This document shows positions 17,363 through 27,667 of a stretch of 64,000 bases of DNA, in pieces. Position numbers and translations under genes: made by a program. The stretch spans positions 172,810-236,809 of the forward strand of contig NZ_FNNV01000011.1 in NCBI RefSeq assembly GCF_900106745.1, written 5' to 3'. Origin of the DNA: Paenibacillus sp. CF384 (lineage in GTDB: Bacteria; Bacillota; Bacilli; Paenibacillales; Paenibacillaceae). The notes beneath the pieces are model-generated. The model did not search any database. It saw nothing but the letters and a program-made list of their open reading frames with translations, and had not been told where the DNA came from. The first letter of the stretch is position 1. The number at the start of each line of letters is the position of its first letter.

Positions 17363-19870
17363 ATGCTCGGACTTGTAAAGAAATTATTCGGAGACGCCAA
17401 CGAACGTGAGATTAAGCGTCTAATGCGTACCGTGGAGGAAATTAACGGCCTGGAGCCGCAAATTTCCAAGTTGTCAGATGATGGACTTCGTGAGAAGACG
17501 GAGGAGTTTAAAGCACGCCTTGAGAAGGGTGAGGACATTGATACCCTGCTTCCTGAGGCATTCGCAGTTACAAGAGAAGCTTCAAAACGCGTTCTGGACA
17601 AGCGCCATTACGACGTACAACTGATCGGCGGTATGGTGCTTCATGAAGGCCAAATTGCTGAGATGAAAACCGGTGAAGGTAAGACGCTTGTCGCTACCCT
17701 TGCTGTTTATTTGAACGCGCTTCAGGGCAAAGGCGTTCATGTCGTTACAGTCAATGACTACTTGGCTACGCGTGACAGCGAGCAAATGGGTCAGCTTTAT
17801 AAATTCCTAGGCTTAACTGTCGGTGTCAACCTGCATGGCCTTACTACGGATGAGAAGCGTGAAGCATACGCATGCGACATCTTATACGGAACGAACAACG
17901 AATTTGGATTTGACTATTTGCGCGACAACATGGTCCTGTACAAAGAACAAATGGTACAGCGTCCGCTTTATTATGCCATTATTGACGAAGTCGACTCCAT
18001 CCTTGTCGATGAAGCTCGTACACCGCTCATTATTTCCGGTCAGGCTGCGAAGTCGACGGAGCTTTATTTTGCAGCAGATCGCTTTGCGATTCGCTTGAAA
18101 GTGGAAGAAGATTATACGGTTGATGTGAAGGTGCGCTCGGTAACATTGACGGACGCAGGCGTGGAGAAAGCGGAGAAAGCATTCGGCATCGAGAACTTAT
18201 TCGATCATGCCAATGTGACGCTTAATCATCACATTCAGCAAGCGCTCAAAGCGCATGTTATTATGAAACGCGACGTAGACTACGTTGTACAAGAAGACGA
18301 AGTTGTCATTGTCGATGAGTTTACAGGCCGTCTAATGGCTGGTCGTCGTTACAGCGACGGCTTGCACCAAGCGATCGAAGCGAAAGAGCAAATTAAAGTA
18401 CAGAATGAGAGCATGACGCTCGCTACGATTACATTCCAGAACTACTTCCGTATGTACCGCAAGCTGTCCGGTATGACAGGTACAGCGAAGACAGAGGAAG
18501 AAGAGTTCAAGAAAATTTACGGTCTTGAAGTTATTCAAGTGCCGACAAACCGGAAGAATATCCGTGATGATATTGCGGATGTTGTATATAAGACGGAGAA
18601 TGGCAAGTTCAAAGCGGTGGTTGAAGAGATCGTTACTCGCCACAAGAACAAACAGCCGGTGCTCGTAGGTACAGTTTCCATCGAGAATTCGGAGAAGCTC
18701 TCCGAGCTGCTGAAGAAACGCGGCATTACTCACAAAGTACTGAACGCGAAGTATCACGCTGAGGAAGCGGAGATCATTTCTCGCGCCGGTGAGTCCGAGT
18801 CGGTTACGATTGCAACGAATATGGCGGGCCGTGGTACCGATATTATTCTTGGTGAAATGGTTGATGGTGTTGGCGGATTGCATATTATTGGTACGGAGCG
18901 CCATGAGAGCCGTCGTATCGATAACCAGCTGCGCGGTCGTGCCGGTCGTCAAGGGGACCCGGGTTCGTCGCAGTTCTACCTGTCGCTTGAAGATGAGCTT
19001 ATGCGCCGTTTCGGCTCTGAGAACATCATGGGCATGATGGAGCGTCTTGGCTTCGAAGAGGATCAACCGATCGAGAGCCGTCTGATCTCCCGTGCCATTG
19101 AATCTGCGCAGAAACGCGTAGAGGGCAACAACTTCGATCAACGTAAAATCGTCTTGCAATACGATGACGTAATGAACCAACAGCGTGAAATTATCTACAA
19201 GCAGCGCCGCGAAGTGCTCTTCTCCGAGAACATCCGCGAAATCGTGCTTGAGATGATCAAGCCGGTTATTGCGAAGATCGTAGAAGCTCACTGTCCTTCC
19301 GATGATGTACCGGAGAACTGGGAGCTGCAAGAAATCGTGGATTATGCAGAAGGCAATTTCTTGAACGAGGGCAGCATCACGAAAGAAGATCTGTGGGGCA
19401 AAGAGCCGGAAGAAATCAATGATTTCTTGTACGGCAAAGTAATTGAACTCTACGATCAGCGTGAAGAAGGAATCGGTCATGAAACGATGCGTGAATTCGA
19501 GAAGGTTGTCGTGCTGCGTGCAGTAGACAGCAAGTGGATGGACCACATCGATGCAATGGATCAGCTTCGTCAAGGTATTCACCTTCGTGCATACGGCGGT
19601 ACGGATCCGCTTCGCGAATATCAATTCGAGGGCTTCGAAATGTTCAAGGAAATGATTGAGCATATTCAAGAAGAAGTCACCAAATATATCATGAAAGCAC
19701 ACGTGGAGAACAACCTGGAGCGCCAAGAGGTAGCGAAAGGTCAAACGGAATCCGGCGGAAGCAGCGAAATGCAGCAGAAGCGTCCGGTTCGTAAGGAAGA
19801 GCGCGTGCGTCGTAATGATCCGTGCCCATGCGGCAGCGGCAAGAAATACAAGCAATGCCACGGACAATAA
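17363..19870 (+). CDS. secA: Preprotein translocase ATPase SecA
   Basis: SecA drives proteins through the SecYEG channel. From ATG 17363 it has 835 residues, the normal length. Visible motifs are Walker A (KTGEGKT, near residue 100), the [15 protein letters not shown]alker B region, [19 protein letters not shown] and [10 protein letters not shown] of the second motor domain, and a C-terminal zinc-binding [20 protein letters not shown] (17351-17357) is 5 bases before 17363; the upstream in-frame start at 17297 has no ribosome binding site. A TATAAT at 17203-17208 may belong to its promoter, but no good -35 accompanies it. Confidence 0.98.
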   Translation: MLGLVKKLFGDANEREIKRLMRTVEEINGLEPQISKLSDDGLREKTEEFKARLEKGEDIDTLLPEAFAVTREASKRVLDKRHYDVQLIGGMVLHEGQIAEMKTGEGKTLVATLAVYLNALQGKGVHVVTVNDYLATRDSEQMGQLYKFLGLTVGVNLHGLTTDEKREAYACDILYGTNNEFGFDYLRDNMVLYKEQMVQRPLYYAIIDEVDSILVDEARTPLIISGQAAKSTELYFAADRFAIRLKVEEDYTVDVKVRSVTLTDAGVEKAEKAFGIENLFDHANVTLNHHIQQALKAHVIMKRDVDYVVQEDEVVIVDEFTGRLMAGRRYSDGLHQAIEAKEQIKVQNESMTLATITFQNYFRMYRKLSGMTGTAKTEEEEFKKIYGLEVIQVPTNRKNIRDDIADVVYKTENGKFKAVVEEIVTRHKNKQPVLVGTVSIENSEKLSELLKKRGITHKVLNAKYHAEEAEIISRAGESESVTIATNMAGRGTDIILGEMVDGVGGLHIIGTERHESRRIDNQLRGRAGRQGDPGSSQFYLSLEDELMRRFGSENIMGMMERLGFEEDQPIESRLISRAIESAQKRVEGNNFDQRKIVLQYDDVMNQQREIIYKQRREVLFSENIREIVLEMIKPVIAKIVEAHCPSDDVPENWELQEIVDYAEGNFLNEGSITKEDLWGKEPEEINDFLYGKVIELYDQREEGIGHETMREFEKVVVLRAVDSKWMDHIDAMDQLRQGIHLRAYGGTDPLREYQFEGFEMFKEMIEHIQEEVTKYIMKAHVENNLERQEVAKGQTESGGSSEMQQKRPVRKEERVRRNDPCPCGSGKKYKQCHGQ

Positions 19871-19927
19871 GCCTGCCTATTGCATAAGGTAGGGCAACGA
19901 AGTTAATTTTGAGGTGAAGCGACCGTC

Positions 19928-21044
19928 ATGATAGATATAACGATGAAACAAGATCTGCGTGAAATGGCGAAGCGTCTCCAAGAACTCAGGGGGTCTCTTT
20001 GACTTAGATATTAAGCAAGAGATGATTCTCAATTTCGAAGAGAAAATGAGCGCTCCGGGCTTCTGGGATGACAATGAGCGTGCGCAGACCACCATCTCCG
20101 AGATGAACGCCGTCAAATCCGTGGTCGATCAATTCGAACGGATGCAAAGTGAGCATGAAGATCTGCAAACGATGCTGGAGCTGGCGGAAGATGAAGGCGA
20201 GGACGAAAGTCTGGAGGCAGAGCTTAAGCGCAGCGTCGCGGAACTCGTAAGCAAAGTGAGCGAGTTTGAGCTTCAACTGCTGCTTAATGAGCCTTATGAC
20301 AAGCTGAATGCTATTCTTGAGCTGCATCCCGGTGCGGGCGGTACGGAGTCGCAGGATTGGTGCCAAATGCTGTACCGGATGTACACGCGCTGGGCAGAGA
20401 AATCAGGCTTCAAGGTAGAACTGCTGGATTACCTGGCTGGGGATGAGGCGGGCATTAAGAGCGTTACGATTTCCGTCAAAGGCCATAATGCATACGGGTA
20501 TTTGAAGGCGGAGAAAGGCGTTCATCGTCTCGTGCGAATCTCGCCTTTCGATGCTTCCGGTCGGAGACATACGTCCTTCGTTTCCTGTGACATTATGCCG
20601 GAGATTGACGATGACATTGAAATTGAGATTCGTTCGGAGGATCTCAAGGTCGATACGTACCGGGCCAGCGGCGCGGGCGGTCAGCATATCAATAAGACGG
20701 AATCGGCCATTCGGATCACGCATATGCCTTCGGGTATCGTCGTGTCCTGCCAGACGCAGCGTTCGCAGATTCAGAACCGTGAGCGTGCGATGCAGATGCT
20801 TCGCTCCAAGCTTTACGAACGTAAGATCGAAGAGCAGCAGAAGCATCTCGCAGAAATTCGCGGCGAGCAATCCGATATTGCATGGGGCAGCCAAATCCGC
20901 TCCTATGTGTTCCATCCCTACAGCATGGTCAAGGACCATCGCACATCGGTGGAGACAGGTAATGTCGGCGCTGTGATGGACGGCGATCTAAATATGTTTA
21001 TCGACGGTTACTTGCGGAGCAAGATCCGTCATGAAGAGCAATAA
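19928..21044 (+). CDS. prfB: Peptide chain release factor 2, expressed by programmed +1 frameshift
   Basis: RF2 recognises UAA and UGA stops. The gene is split over two frames: 24 codons from ATG 19928 to CTT 19997-19999, an in-frame TGA at 20000-20002, then continuation one base on from GAC 20001, giving 371 residues in all. The second part contains the [13 protein letters not shown] tRNA-mimic recognition segment and the catalytic GGQ ([12 protein letters not shown], near residue 250). The upstream GAGGTG at 19911-19916 supports the 19928 start. Position after secA matches Bacillus. The TGA is a regulatory device, not damage. Confidence 0.97.
19988..20003 (+). promoter_or_regulatory. prfB autoregulatory frameshift site
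   Basis: AGGGGG (19988-19993), an internal Shine-Dalgarno-like stimulator, precedes CTT TGA C (19997-20003). When RF2 is scarce the ribosome pauses at TGA, slips by +1 from CTT to TTT and makes full-length RF2; when RF2 is plentiful it terminates. This is the known bacterial prfB mechanism with the core elements intact. Confidence 0.95.
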
Positions 21045-21081
21045 TGAAGGGCTAGTGTGAATGCGTGCATAGCCTGGAGTA

Positions 21082-21118
21082 AGAGTTCCTACACTACTAT
21101 GTGTCGGAACTCTTTTTT
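21082..21118 (+). terminator. Terminator after prfB
   Basis: AGAGTTCC (21082-21089) pairs with GGAACTCT (21106-21112 plus the next T), with an inner ACAC/GTGT stem, followed by six T. Confidence 0.88.
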
Positions 21119-21161
21119 GCGGATGAATGGATGTTACCTATATAGAAGGATGGGGTCAGCA

Positions 21162-22067
21162 ATGAGTGTGCAGCAAGATCAAGGGATGAAGAAATTACAT
21201 AGAGAAAATCGAAGATTACGAAAACCATTGGGGCCAAAGAGTGAAGCGGCGCTCAGCGTGGCACTGCTGCTTGTCGGTTCTTTTCTGATCGCCATCAGCT
21301 TCAACATGTTTCTGGTACCGCTCGGCATTGCGTCCGGCGGTGTATCGGGTATTTCCATTTTGGTCAATCGCGTATGGGATATCCCGCCTGCTTATACACA
21401 GTGGGCACTTAACGTGCCGCTCTTCTTGGTGGGTCTGTGGCTGCTCGGCAAACGTTTCGCACTGAAGACGGCACTTGGCTCCTTCTTGCTGCCGCTGCTT
21501 GTCTTGTTCACCTCCGATTGGCAGCCGCCTACGGATAATGCGATGCTGGCATCCATCTATGGCGGAATTGGCGTTGGGGCAGGGCTTGGCCTTGTATTCA
21601 GGGGACGAGCTTCGACAGGCGGTCTTGATCTGGCGGCGCAACTGCTGCACCGATTCACAGGTGTGCGGCTCGGACTGGCAGTGGCATGCTTCGACGGCCT
21701 CGTCATTGCCGCTGCAGGGATTATCATCGCGCCGGAAAATGCACTTTATGCACTGGTCGGCTTGTTTGTAACAAGCAAAACGATCGACTTTGTACAGACG
21801 GGGCTTGCTACTTCGAAGGTTGCTTTCATTATATCGGACAAGCCGGAGGCGATTACGCAGGTGGTGCTCCACGACCTGGATCGCGGATTGACCAAGCTGG
21901 ACGGACATGGCGGTTATACGGGGGAAGCGCGTACTGTGCTAATGGTCGTCGTCGGACAAGGCGAAGTGTCGAAGCTGAAGGGGCTCGTGAGGACGGCAGA
22001 CCCCTATGCGTTTGTCATTATTAGCGATACAGCCGAGGTGCTGGGGGAAGGCTTCCAATTGCCTTAA
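21162..22067 (+). CDS. YitT family integral membrane protein
   Basis: About 301 residues from ATG 21162. The N-terminal two-thirds has five or six hydrophobic helices with the family's early GxxLIAISFNMFLVP and GGVSGISIL segments and GGLDLAAQLLHR. The C-terminal DUF2179 domain (from about residue 210) is soluble and contains GLTKLDGHGGYTGEARTVL. YitT proteins are abundant in Firmicutes and their transport role is unclear. The upstream in-frame start at 21057 lies before the prfB terminator and is rejected. AGAAGGA precedes 21162 at a rather long distance; the ATG at 21150 is a possible alternative. Confidence 0.88.
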   Translation: MSVQQDQGMKKLHRENRRLRKPLGPKSEAALSVALLLVGSFLIAISFNMFLVPLGIASGGVSGISILVNRVWDIPPAYTQWALNVPLFLVGLWLLGKRFALKTALGSFLLPLLVLFTSDWQPPTDNAMLASIYGGIGVGAGLGLVFRGRASTGGLDLAAQLLHRFTGVRLGLAVACFDGLVIAAAGIIIAPENALYALVGLFVTSKTIDFVQTGLATSKVAFIISDKPEAITQVVLHDLDRGLTKLDGHGGYTGEARTVLMVVVGQGEVSKLKGLVRTADPYAFVIISDTAEVLGEGFQLP

Positions 22068-22096
22068 ATTCGACGCAAAAGTAAGCAATTTTTCCG

Positions 22097-22125
22097 TTGA
22101 ATTAATATGAATACGTATGTATAAT
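22097..22125 (+). promoter_or_regulatory. arg operon promoter with overlapping ArgR-type box
   Basis: TTGAAT (22097-22102), 17 bases, then a perfect TATAAT (22120-22125). Inside the spacer and running into the -10, TGAAT-ACGT-ATGTA (22108-22121) resembles the ArgR/AhrC half-site pair TGAAT-N4-ATTCA with two mismatches. ArgR bound here would block RNA polymerase when arginine is plentiful. Downstream, TAGCTAT (22138-22144) could pair with ATAGCTA (22175-22181) in the leader. Confidence 0.7.
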
Positions 22126-22209
22126 AATACAAAGTGTTAGCTATTTCCTCTATCCCCCTGTTCGTGTACAATGGATAGCTAGGAAGGAAATGGATGGGAG
22201 AGAACGGAC

Positions 22210-23259
22210 ATGAGTAAAGCAGTGAAAGCAGCGATTATCGGATCAACAGGGTACGGCGGCGTTGAGCTTATCAGACTTCTGGCCCACCATCCTCAGGTGG
22301 AAGTGACTTCCGTCATTTCATCGTCGAGCGCGGGTGCGCCGATTGCGGAAGGTTTCCCGCATTTGACCGAAATTTGCACGGATATTCTTGATGACGTTGA
22401 TCCGGCTTTGATACGAAGCAAAGCTGAGGTTGTATTTATAGCAACTCCACCGGGCATCGCAGCTCGGCTTATCCCTTCGCTTCTGGCGGAAGGGCTGAAA
22501 GTGATTGATATTTCCGGCGACCACCGGCTTAAATCTCGCAGCGAGTACGAGACTTGGTATAAGAAAGAGCCTGCGGAGCAGCAGTACTTGGATCAAGCGG
22601 TTTACGGTCTATGTGAAGTGTATGGCGATGCCGTGCAAGGCGTTGATCTGATCTCCAATCCGGGCTGTTTCCCGACCTCTGCGCTGCTTGGATTGATTCC
22701 TGCCGTACAAGAAGGCTATATCGATCATTCCACCATTATTATAGATGCGAAGTCAGGCGTTTCCGGCGCAGGTCGCGGTACCAGCGTGGGCAACCACTAT
22801 CCGGAAATCAATGAGAACTTCAAAGCTTATAAAATCAATAAGCATCAGCATATTCCAGAGATCGAGCAAGTGTTGTCTGATGTGGCAGGCGAGAAAGTAC
22901 TGACGACGTTCACGACCCATTTGGTTCCGATGACGCGCGGCATTATGAGCACGATCTATGCGACCGTGAAGGATGGTCACAGCGTAGAGGACTTTATTGC
23001 GTTATACAGCAATTATTATGAGGGTCGTAAGTTTGTCCGTATTCGCAAGAACGGCACATGGCCGGCAACCAAAGAAGTATCAGGCTCCAACTACTGCGAT
23101 ATCGGCTTCTCCGTTGATGAGCGTACAGGGCGCATCACGATTGTGTCGGTTATTGATAATCTTGTGAAGGGTGCTGCTGGGCAGGCCATTCAAAACTTGA
23201 ATTTGATGATGGGCTGGGACGAGGCGCTGGGCCTTAACTTCGTGCCGATGTACCCGTAA
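22210..23259 (+). CDS. argC: N-acetyl-gamma-glutamyl-phosphate reductase
   Basis: ArgC reduces N-acetylglutamyl phosphate to the semialdehyde with NADPH, the third step of arginine synthesis. The 349-residue protein has the Rossmann turn GSTGYGGVELIRLL and the catalytic Cys153 in SNPGCFPTS, followed by KSGVSGAGR and HQHIPEIEQ. It is the first gene of the operon. GGGAG lies 9 bases before the ATG. Confidence 0.98.
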   Translation: MSKAVKAAIIGSTGYGGVELIRLLAHHPQVEVTSVISSSSAGAPIAEGFPHLTEICTDILDDVDPALIRSKAEVVFIATPPGIAARLIPSLLAEGLKVIDISGDHRLKSRSEYETWYKKEPAEQQYLDQAVYGLCEVYGDAVQGVDLISNPGCFPTSALLGLIPAVQEGYIDHSTIIIDAKSGVSGAGRGTSVGNHYPEINENFKAYKINKHQHIPEIEQVLSDVAGEKVLTTFTTHLVPMTRGIMSTIYATVKDGHSVEDFIALYSNYYEGRKFVRIRKNGTWPATKEVSGSNYCDIGFSVDERTGRITIVSVIDNLVKGAAGQAIQNLNLMMGWDEALGLNFVPMYP

Positions 23260-23321
23260 TAAGGGAGTAGACCGCTGGTCTTGAGCCCGCAATCATTCAA
23301 TAAAGGAGACGCGATTGAACA

Positions 23322-24563
23322 ATGGGACAGGGGAACACATCACCAACCTATATCGTCGTGCCGGAAGGCTCCGTTACGACACCCAAAGGGTTTAAAGCCG
23401 CCGGCTTGCATTGCGGCTTGAAGAAGACGACGCGCCATGACCTTGGCGCAATCGTATGTGAAGTGCCTGCTGCGGCAGCCGGCGTGTACACGACGAACGT
23501 GTTTCAAGCGGCGCCGATTCAGGTGACGCGCGAGAGCATCGGCGCAGGCGGCAAGCTGCGCGCGGTCATCGTGAACAGCGGCAACGCGAATGCGTGCACG
23601 GGCAAGCAGGGCGATGCGGATGCCTATGAAATGCGCAGCGCGTTTGCTGAAGCCATCGGCGTGCCTGCCGATCAGGTGGCGGTAGCTTCAACCGGCGTCA
23701 TCGGCGAGCTGCTGAAGATGGACCGCGTACGCGGCGGTATTGCAGAGCTGCCTGCACGATTGGCAGATTCCTATGCTGCGGCAGATGATTTCTGCCAAGC
23801 GATCCTGACGACGGATCTCGTGAAGAAGGAAGTTTGTGTTTCCGTTACCGTTGACGGCAAGCTCGTACATATTGCCGGCGCATCCAAGGGAAGCGGGATG
23901 ATTCATCCAAACATGGCGACGATGCTTGGCTTCGTGACAACGGATGCGGAGATCGGCAGCGAAGCGCTGCAGACGCTGCTGCGCCAAGTAACGGACGTAA
24001 CGTTCAACATGATTACGGTTGACGGCGACACCAGCACGAACGACATGCTTGTTGCGATGGCGAGCGGTTTTGCGGGCAACGAAGAGCTTCACGCGGGTCA
24101 CCCTGACTATACGGCGTTCGCAGACGGACTGCGTTACGTGTGCGAGGTGTTGGCCAAGGCAATCGCGCGTGACGGAGAAGGCGCAACGAAGCTCGTTGAG
24201 GTGCAAGTGCGCGGAGCGGAATCGAATGATGCGGCGCAGGCGATCGCGAAGACCGTTATCGGCTCTTCACTCGTGAAGTCCGCGGTATTCGGCGCAGATG
24301 CGAACTGGGGCCGTATTATTGCGGCTGTAGGACGCGCAGGCGTGCCTGTGAATCCGGAGACAGTCGACATCGCCTTAGGCGATATCGTGACGCTTACGCA
24401 GTCGCGACCGATTGCTTTTGACGAAGAAGCGGCACTTGTTTACTTGAAAGGGGACACGGTTGTCATTCATGTGGATCTGCATATGGGTGAAGGCGTGGCA
24501 ACAGCTTGGGGTTGTGACCTCACTTATGATTATGTCCGTATTAACGCGGCATATCGCACATAG
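23322..24563 (+). CDS. argJ: Bifunctional ornithine acetyltransferase / N-acetylglutamate synthase
   Basis: ArgJ moves the acetyl group from N-acetylornithine back to glutamate, and the bifunctional form also makes N-acetylglutamate from acetyl-CoA. The 413-residue precursor has the self-cleavage site MATMLGF; Thr200 becomes the catalytic N-terminal residue of the beta chain. NSGNANACTG and the C-terminal DLTYDYVRINAAYRT are also typical. Presence of argJ, and absence of argA or argE here, implies the cyclic arginine pathway. AAAGGAG lies about 13 bases before the ATG. Confidence 0.97.
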   Translation: MGQGNTSPTYIVVPEGSVTTPKGFKAAGLHCGLKKTTRHDLGAIVCEVPAAAAGVYTTNVFQAAPIQVTRESIGAGGKLRAVIVNSGNANACTGKQGDADAYEMRSAFAEAIGVPADQVAVASTGVIGELLKMDRVRGGIAELPARLADSYAAADDFCQAILTTDLVKKEVCVSVTVDGKLVHIAGASKGSGMIHPNMATMLGFVTTDAEIGSEALQTLLRQVTDVTFNMITVDGDTSTNDMLVAMASGFAGNEELHAGHPDYTAFADGLRYVCEVLAKAIARDGEGATKLVEVQVRGAESNDAAQAIAKTVIGSSLVKSAVFGADANWGRIIAAVGRAGVPVNPETVDIALGDIVTLTQSRPIAFDEEAALVYLKGDTVVIHVDLHMGEGVATAWGCDLTYDYVRINAAYRT

Positions 24564-24605
24564 CATCAGGCAGGATTTCGGGAACGAAGGGAACGGACGA
24601 AACCT

Positions 24606-25394
24606 ATGGAACAGCGGTTTGTGATGAAATGCGGGGGCAGCACGCTTGCGGCGCTTCCGGCTTCTTTTTTCGAAGATTTGAGGAGTTTGCAAGAACGCGG
24701 CGTTAAAGCGGTCATCGTGCATGGCGGCGGCCCGGCTATCTCGGAAACACTCGGCAAGCTGGGAATCGAGAGCGAGTTCGTGAACGGCTTGCGCAAAACA
24801 AGCGACGAAGTGCTGGACGTTGTGGAAATGGTGCTGGCAGGACGGATCAACAAAGAGATCGTTCGCCGCATTGGTCAAAGCGGAGCGAAGGCCATTGGAT
24901 TGTCAGGCGTCGACGGCGAGCTCATCACGGCTCAGCCAGTGGCGAACGCTGACGAGGTTGGCTTTGTCGGCGATGTAACGGATGTGAATGCGGCGATCAT
25001 CGAAGGCGTCATGGGCATGGGCTACATTCCCGTAATTGCGCCGATTGGGATCGACGCGGCAGGACAACGCTACAACATCAATGCAGATACGGCGGCAGGA
25101 GCTGTTGCCTCGCATCTTGGTGTCGAGCAGATGATTGTGGTAACGGATGTACCCGGTATCTTGAAGACGGTAGACGGAGAGAAACAAGTGCTCCCTACTG
25201 CTACTGTGGCAGAGATCGAAGACATGATTGCGAGCGGAGAAATCTATGGCGGCATGATTCCGAAGGTTCGCGCAGCGATCGCATGTATTCAAGGACGCGT
25301 GAAGGAAGTCGTCATCGTAAGCGGTGACGTACCGGGCGTACTCAGCAAGGCTGTTCTCGAAGGCGGCATTGGAACAAGAATTATACAATCTTAA
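24606..25394 (+). CDS. argB: Acetylglutamate kinase
   Basis: ArgB phosphorylates N-acetylglutamate. The 262-residue protein has the amino-acid kinase pattern: MKCGGSTL at the N-terminus, VHGGGPAIS, the NINADTAAGAVA segment and a late GGMIPKVRAA. It lacks the N-terminal helix of the arginine-inhibited hexameric form, so feedback inhibition by arginine is less likely; this is an inference from length. Confidence 0.96.
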   Translation: MEQRFVMKCGGSTLAALPASFFEDLRSLQERGVKAVIVHGGGPAISETLGKLGIESEFVNGLRKTSDEVLDVVEMVLAGRINKEIVRRIGQSGAKAIGLSGVDGELITAQPVANADEVGFVGDVTDVNAAIIEGVMGMGYIPVIAPIGIDAAGQRYNINADTAAGAVASHLGVEQMIVVTDVPGILKTVDGEKQVLPTATVAEIEDMIASGEIYGGMIPKVRAAIACIQGRVKEVVIVSGDVPGVLSKAVLEGGIGTRIIQS

Positions 25395-25413
25395 TTATTA
25401 GTGGGGTGAACGA

Positions 25414-26625
25414 ATGATGAGCGATATGAACAAAGGTACAGAAGGTGGCAGCTCGCTATTTCCGACGTATGCCAGATATCCGATTTCACTTGTGAAGGGT
25501 GAAGGCAGCTGGCTCTGGGACGACAAAGGGAACAAATACTTAGACTTCATGGGCGGCCTGGCCGTAACGAATCTGGGTCATGCGCCGAAGCAAGTGAAAG
25601 ATGCGCTTGTGAAGCAGCTTGATGAGCTGTGGCATGTATCCAATCTGTTTCACATTCCGAATCAAGAAGCGGCAGCGAAGGCGCTGACGGATAACAGCCA
25701 TGCGGAAGCGGTGTTCTTCTGCAACTCCGGCGCGGAAGCCAATGAAGCGGCAATTAAGCTTGCCCGCCGTTACCATCAGAAAGTAAAGGGCAACGGTCGC
25801 TATGAAATCATTACGTTCGCCCAATCCTTCCACGGCAGAACGCTGGCAACGTTGACAGCAACGGGCCAAGAGAAAGTGAAAGAAGGCTTCGGTCCTCTTC
25901 CTGAAGGGTTCCGCTACATCCCGCTGCATGACATCGAAGCACTGGAAGCGGCAATTACCGATAAAACGGCTGCCATCATGATCGAAATGATCCAGGCGGA
26001 AGGTGGCGTAATTCCGGTCGAGCCAGCGTTCGTGCAGCATTTGGCTAAGCTTTGCAAGGAGCGCGGTTTGCTCCTAATCATAGATGAGATTCAAACGGGC
26101 ATGGGTCGTACCGGCAAGCTGTTCTCGTTTGAGCATTACGGCATCGAGCCGGATATCTTTACCTTGGCAAAAGGACTGGGGAGCGGTTTCCCTGTCGGCG
26201 CTATGCTGGCGAAGGGCGAGCTGATCGAAGCGTTCACAGCGGGCAGCCACGGCTCGACGTTTGGCGGAACGCCAATTGCTACAGCTGTCGTGAAAGCGAC
26301 GGTGGAGGCTATTATCAGCGAGAAAGCACCGGAGCGTGCGGCTGAGAGCGGCGAGTATCTCGTGGGGCAGCTGCGCGAGAAGCTTGCAGGCAATCCGTTT
26401 GTGAAGGATATTCGCGGCAAGGGACTGATGATCGGTATCGTATGCAACGGTCCGGTTGCGAACATCATCGCAGAAGGCCAGAAGCGTGGTTTGTTAGTCG
26501 TTACAGCAGGACCGGACGTTGTTCGTTTGCTGCCTAGCCTAATCGTTTCGCGTGAAGAAATAGATCAAGCGGTGAGCATTCTGACCTCGATTTTCGCGGA
26601 TCAAACGGCTCCAGCGCAGCTGTAG
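25414..26625 (+). CDS. argD: Acetylornithine aminotransferase
   Basis: ArgD converts N-acetylglutamate semialdehyde to N-acetylornithine using glutamate and PLP. The 403-residue class III aminotransferase shows FCNSGAEANEAAIKLAR, SFHGRTLATL, the PLP-binding LLIIDEIQTGMGRTG and the Schiff-base Lys in TLAKGLGSGFPVGAM. GTGGGGTGA precedes the ATG. A second ATG three bases on is an alternative start. Confidence 0.96.
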   Translation: MMSDMNKGTEGGSSLFPTYARYPISLVKGEGSWLWDDKGNKYLDFMGGLAVTNLGHAPKQVKDALVKQLDELWHVSNLFHIPNQEAAAKALTDNSHAEAVFFCNSGAEANEAAIKLARRYHQKVKGNGRYEIITFAQSFHGRTLATLTATGQEKVKEGFGPLPEGFRYIPLHDIEALEAAITDKTAAIMIEMIQAEGGVIPVEPAFVQHLAKLCKERGLLLIIDEIQTGMGRTGKLFSFEHYGIEPDIFTLAKGLGSGFPVGAMLAKGELIEAFTAGSHGSTFGGTPIATAVVKATVEAIISEKAPERAAESGEYLVGQLREKLAGNPFVKDIRGKGLMIGIVCNGPVANIIAEGQKRGLLVVTAGPDVVRLLPSLIVSREEIDQAVSILTSIFADQTAPAQL

Positions 26626-26646
26626 AAAGAAGGGAGAACCACCCAC

Positions 26647-27603
26647 ATGTCACAATTGTTGACCGAAGAACTGGCAATAGGCCTCAAAGGCCGCGACTTT
26701 ATCGGCTTGGCTGACTATACGCCTGCAGAAGTTCGCTACCTGATCGATCTTGCGATCGAGCTGAAGGGCAAACAGAAGGCCGGCGAGATTTATCACCCGC
26801 TGAAGGGCAAAACCCTCGGCATGATTTTCGAGAAATCATCCACGCGTACGCGTGTTTCCTTTGAAGTTGGGATGTACCAGCTCGGCGGGCATGCGCTGTT
26901 CCTTAGCCGCAATGACCTGCAGATCGGCCGCGGGGAGACGATCTCCGATACGGCGCAGACGCTGTCGCGTTATCTGGATGGCATGATGATTCGGACCTTT
27001 GCGCACCGTACTGTCATTGAGCTTGCTCGCGCTGCAACCGTGCCGGTTATTAACGGCCTTACAGATCTGTCCCATCCGTGCCAAGCATTGTGCGATTATC
27101 AAACGGTGCTCGAGCATAAAGGGCGCCTCGAAGGACTTAAAGTGGCTTACATCGGGGATGGCAACAATATGGTGCACTCCTTGATGATGGGCGCAGCGAA
27201 GCTCGGCATGCATATTTCGGTGGCGACGCCGGAAGGTTATGAGCCGGATGCTGACGTTGTAGCGCTGACGAAGGCGAGCGCAGCGGAAACCGGCTCGCGC
27301 ATCCATGTGTGCCGTGATCCGAAGGAAGCGATCGCGGACGCTGACGTCGTCTACACGGACGTATGGGCGAGCATGGGCTTTGAGGCGGAGCAGAAGGAGC
27401 GCGAGCTTGCTTTTGCCGCCTATCAAGTGAACGAGGATCTGGTTCGCTACGCGAAGAACGACTACCTGTTCATGCACTGTCTGCCTGCGCATCGCGGCGA
27501 GGAAGTAAGCGAAGGCGTGATCGATGGCAAGCAATCCATTATATTTGATCAAGCGGAGAACCGTCTGCACGCGCAGAAGGCGATCATGGCTGCAATCATG
27601 TAA
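26647..27603 (+). CDS. argF: Ornithine carbamoyltransferase
   Basis: ArgF makes citrulline from ornithine and carbamoyl phosphate. The 318-residue protein carries the carbamoyl-phosphate site SSTRTRVSFE, the HPCQALCD motif and the ornithine-binding FMHCLPAHRG segment. No carA/carB genes are nearby, so carbamoyl phosphate must come from elsewhere. GAAGGGAGA precedes the ATG. Confidence 0.98.
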   Translation: MSQLLTEELAIGLKGRDFIGLADYTPAEVRYLIDLAIELKGKQKAGEIYHPLKGKTLGMIFEKSSTRTRVSFEVGMYQLGGHALFLSRNDLQIGRGETISDTAQTLSRYLDGMMIRTFAHRTVIELARAATVPVINGLTDLSHPCQALCDYQTVLEHKGRLEGLKVAYIGDGNNMVHSLMMGAAKLGMHISVATPEGYEPDADVVALTKASAAETGSRIHVCRDPKEAIADADVVYTDVWASMGFEAEQKERELAFAAYQVNEDLVRYAKNDYLFMHCLPAHRGEEVSEGVIDGKQSIIFDQAENRLHAQKAIMAAIM

Positions 27604-27667
27604 TATCAACTCGGCATTACGCGGGACTTATAGCATCTAATTCACAATAGGGAGTGTTGACTGAATC

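Noticed and set aside
18332..19867. 511-codon open frame on the minus strand opposite secA
   Set aside because: It is a shadow of the well-conserved SecA frame, has no ribosome binding site, and its product shows only composition expected of an antisense frame.
20000..20002. Premature stop suggesting a broken prfB
   Set aside because: It is the conserved regulatory TGA with intact frameshift signals and the whole downstream frame is conserved.
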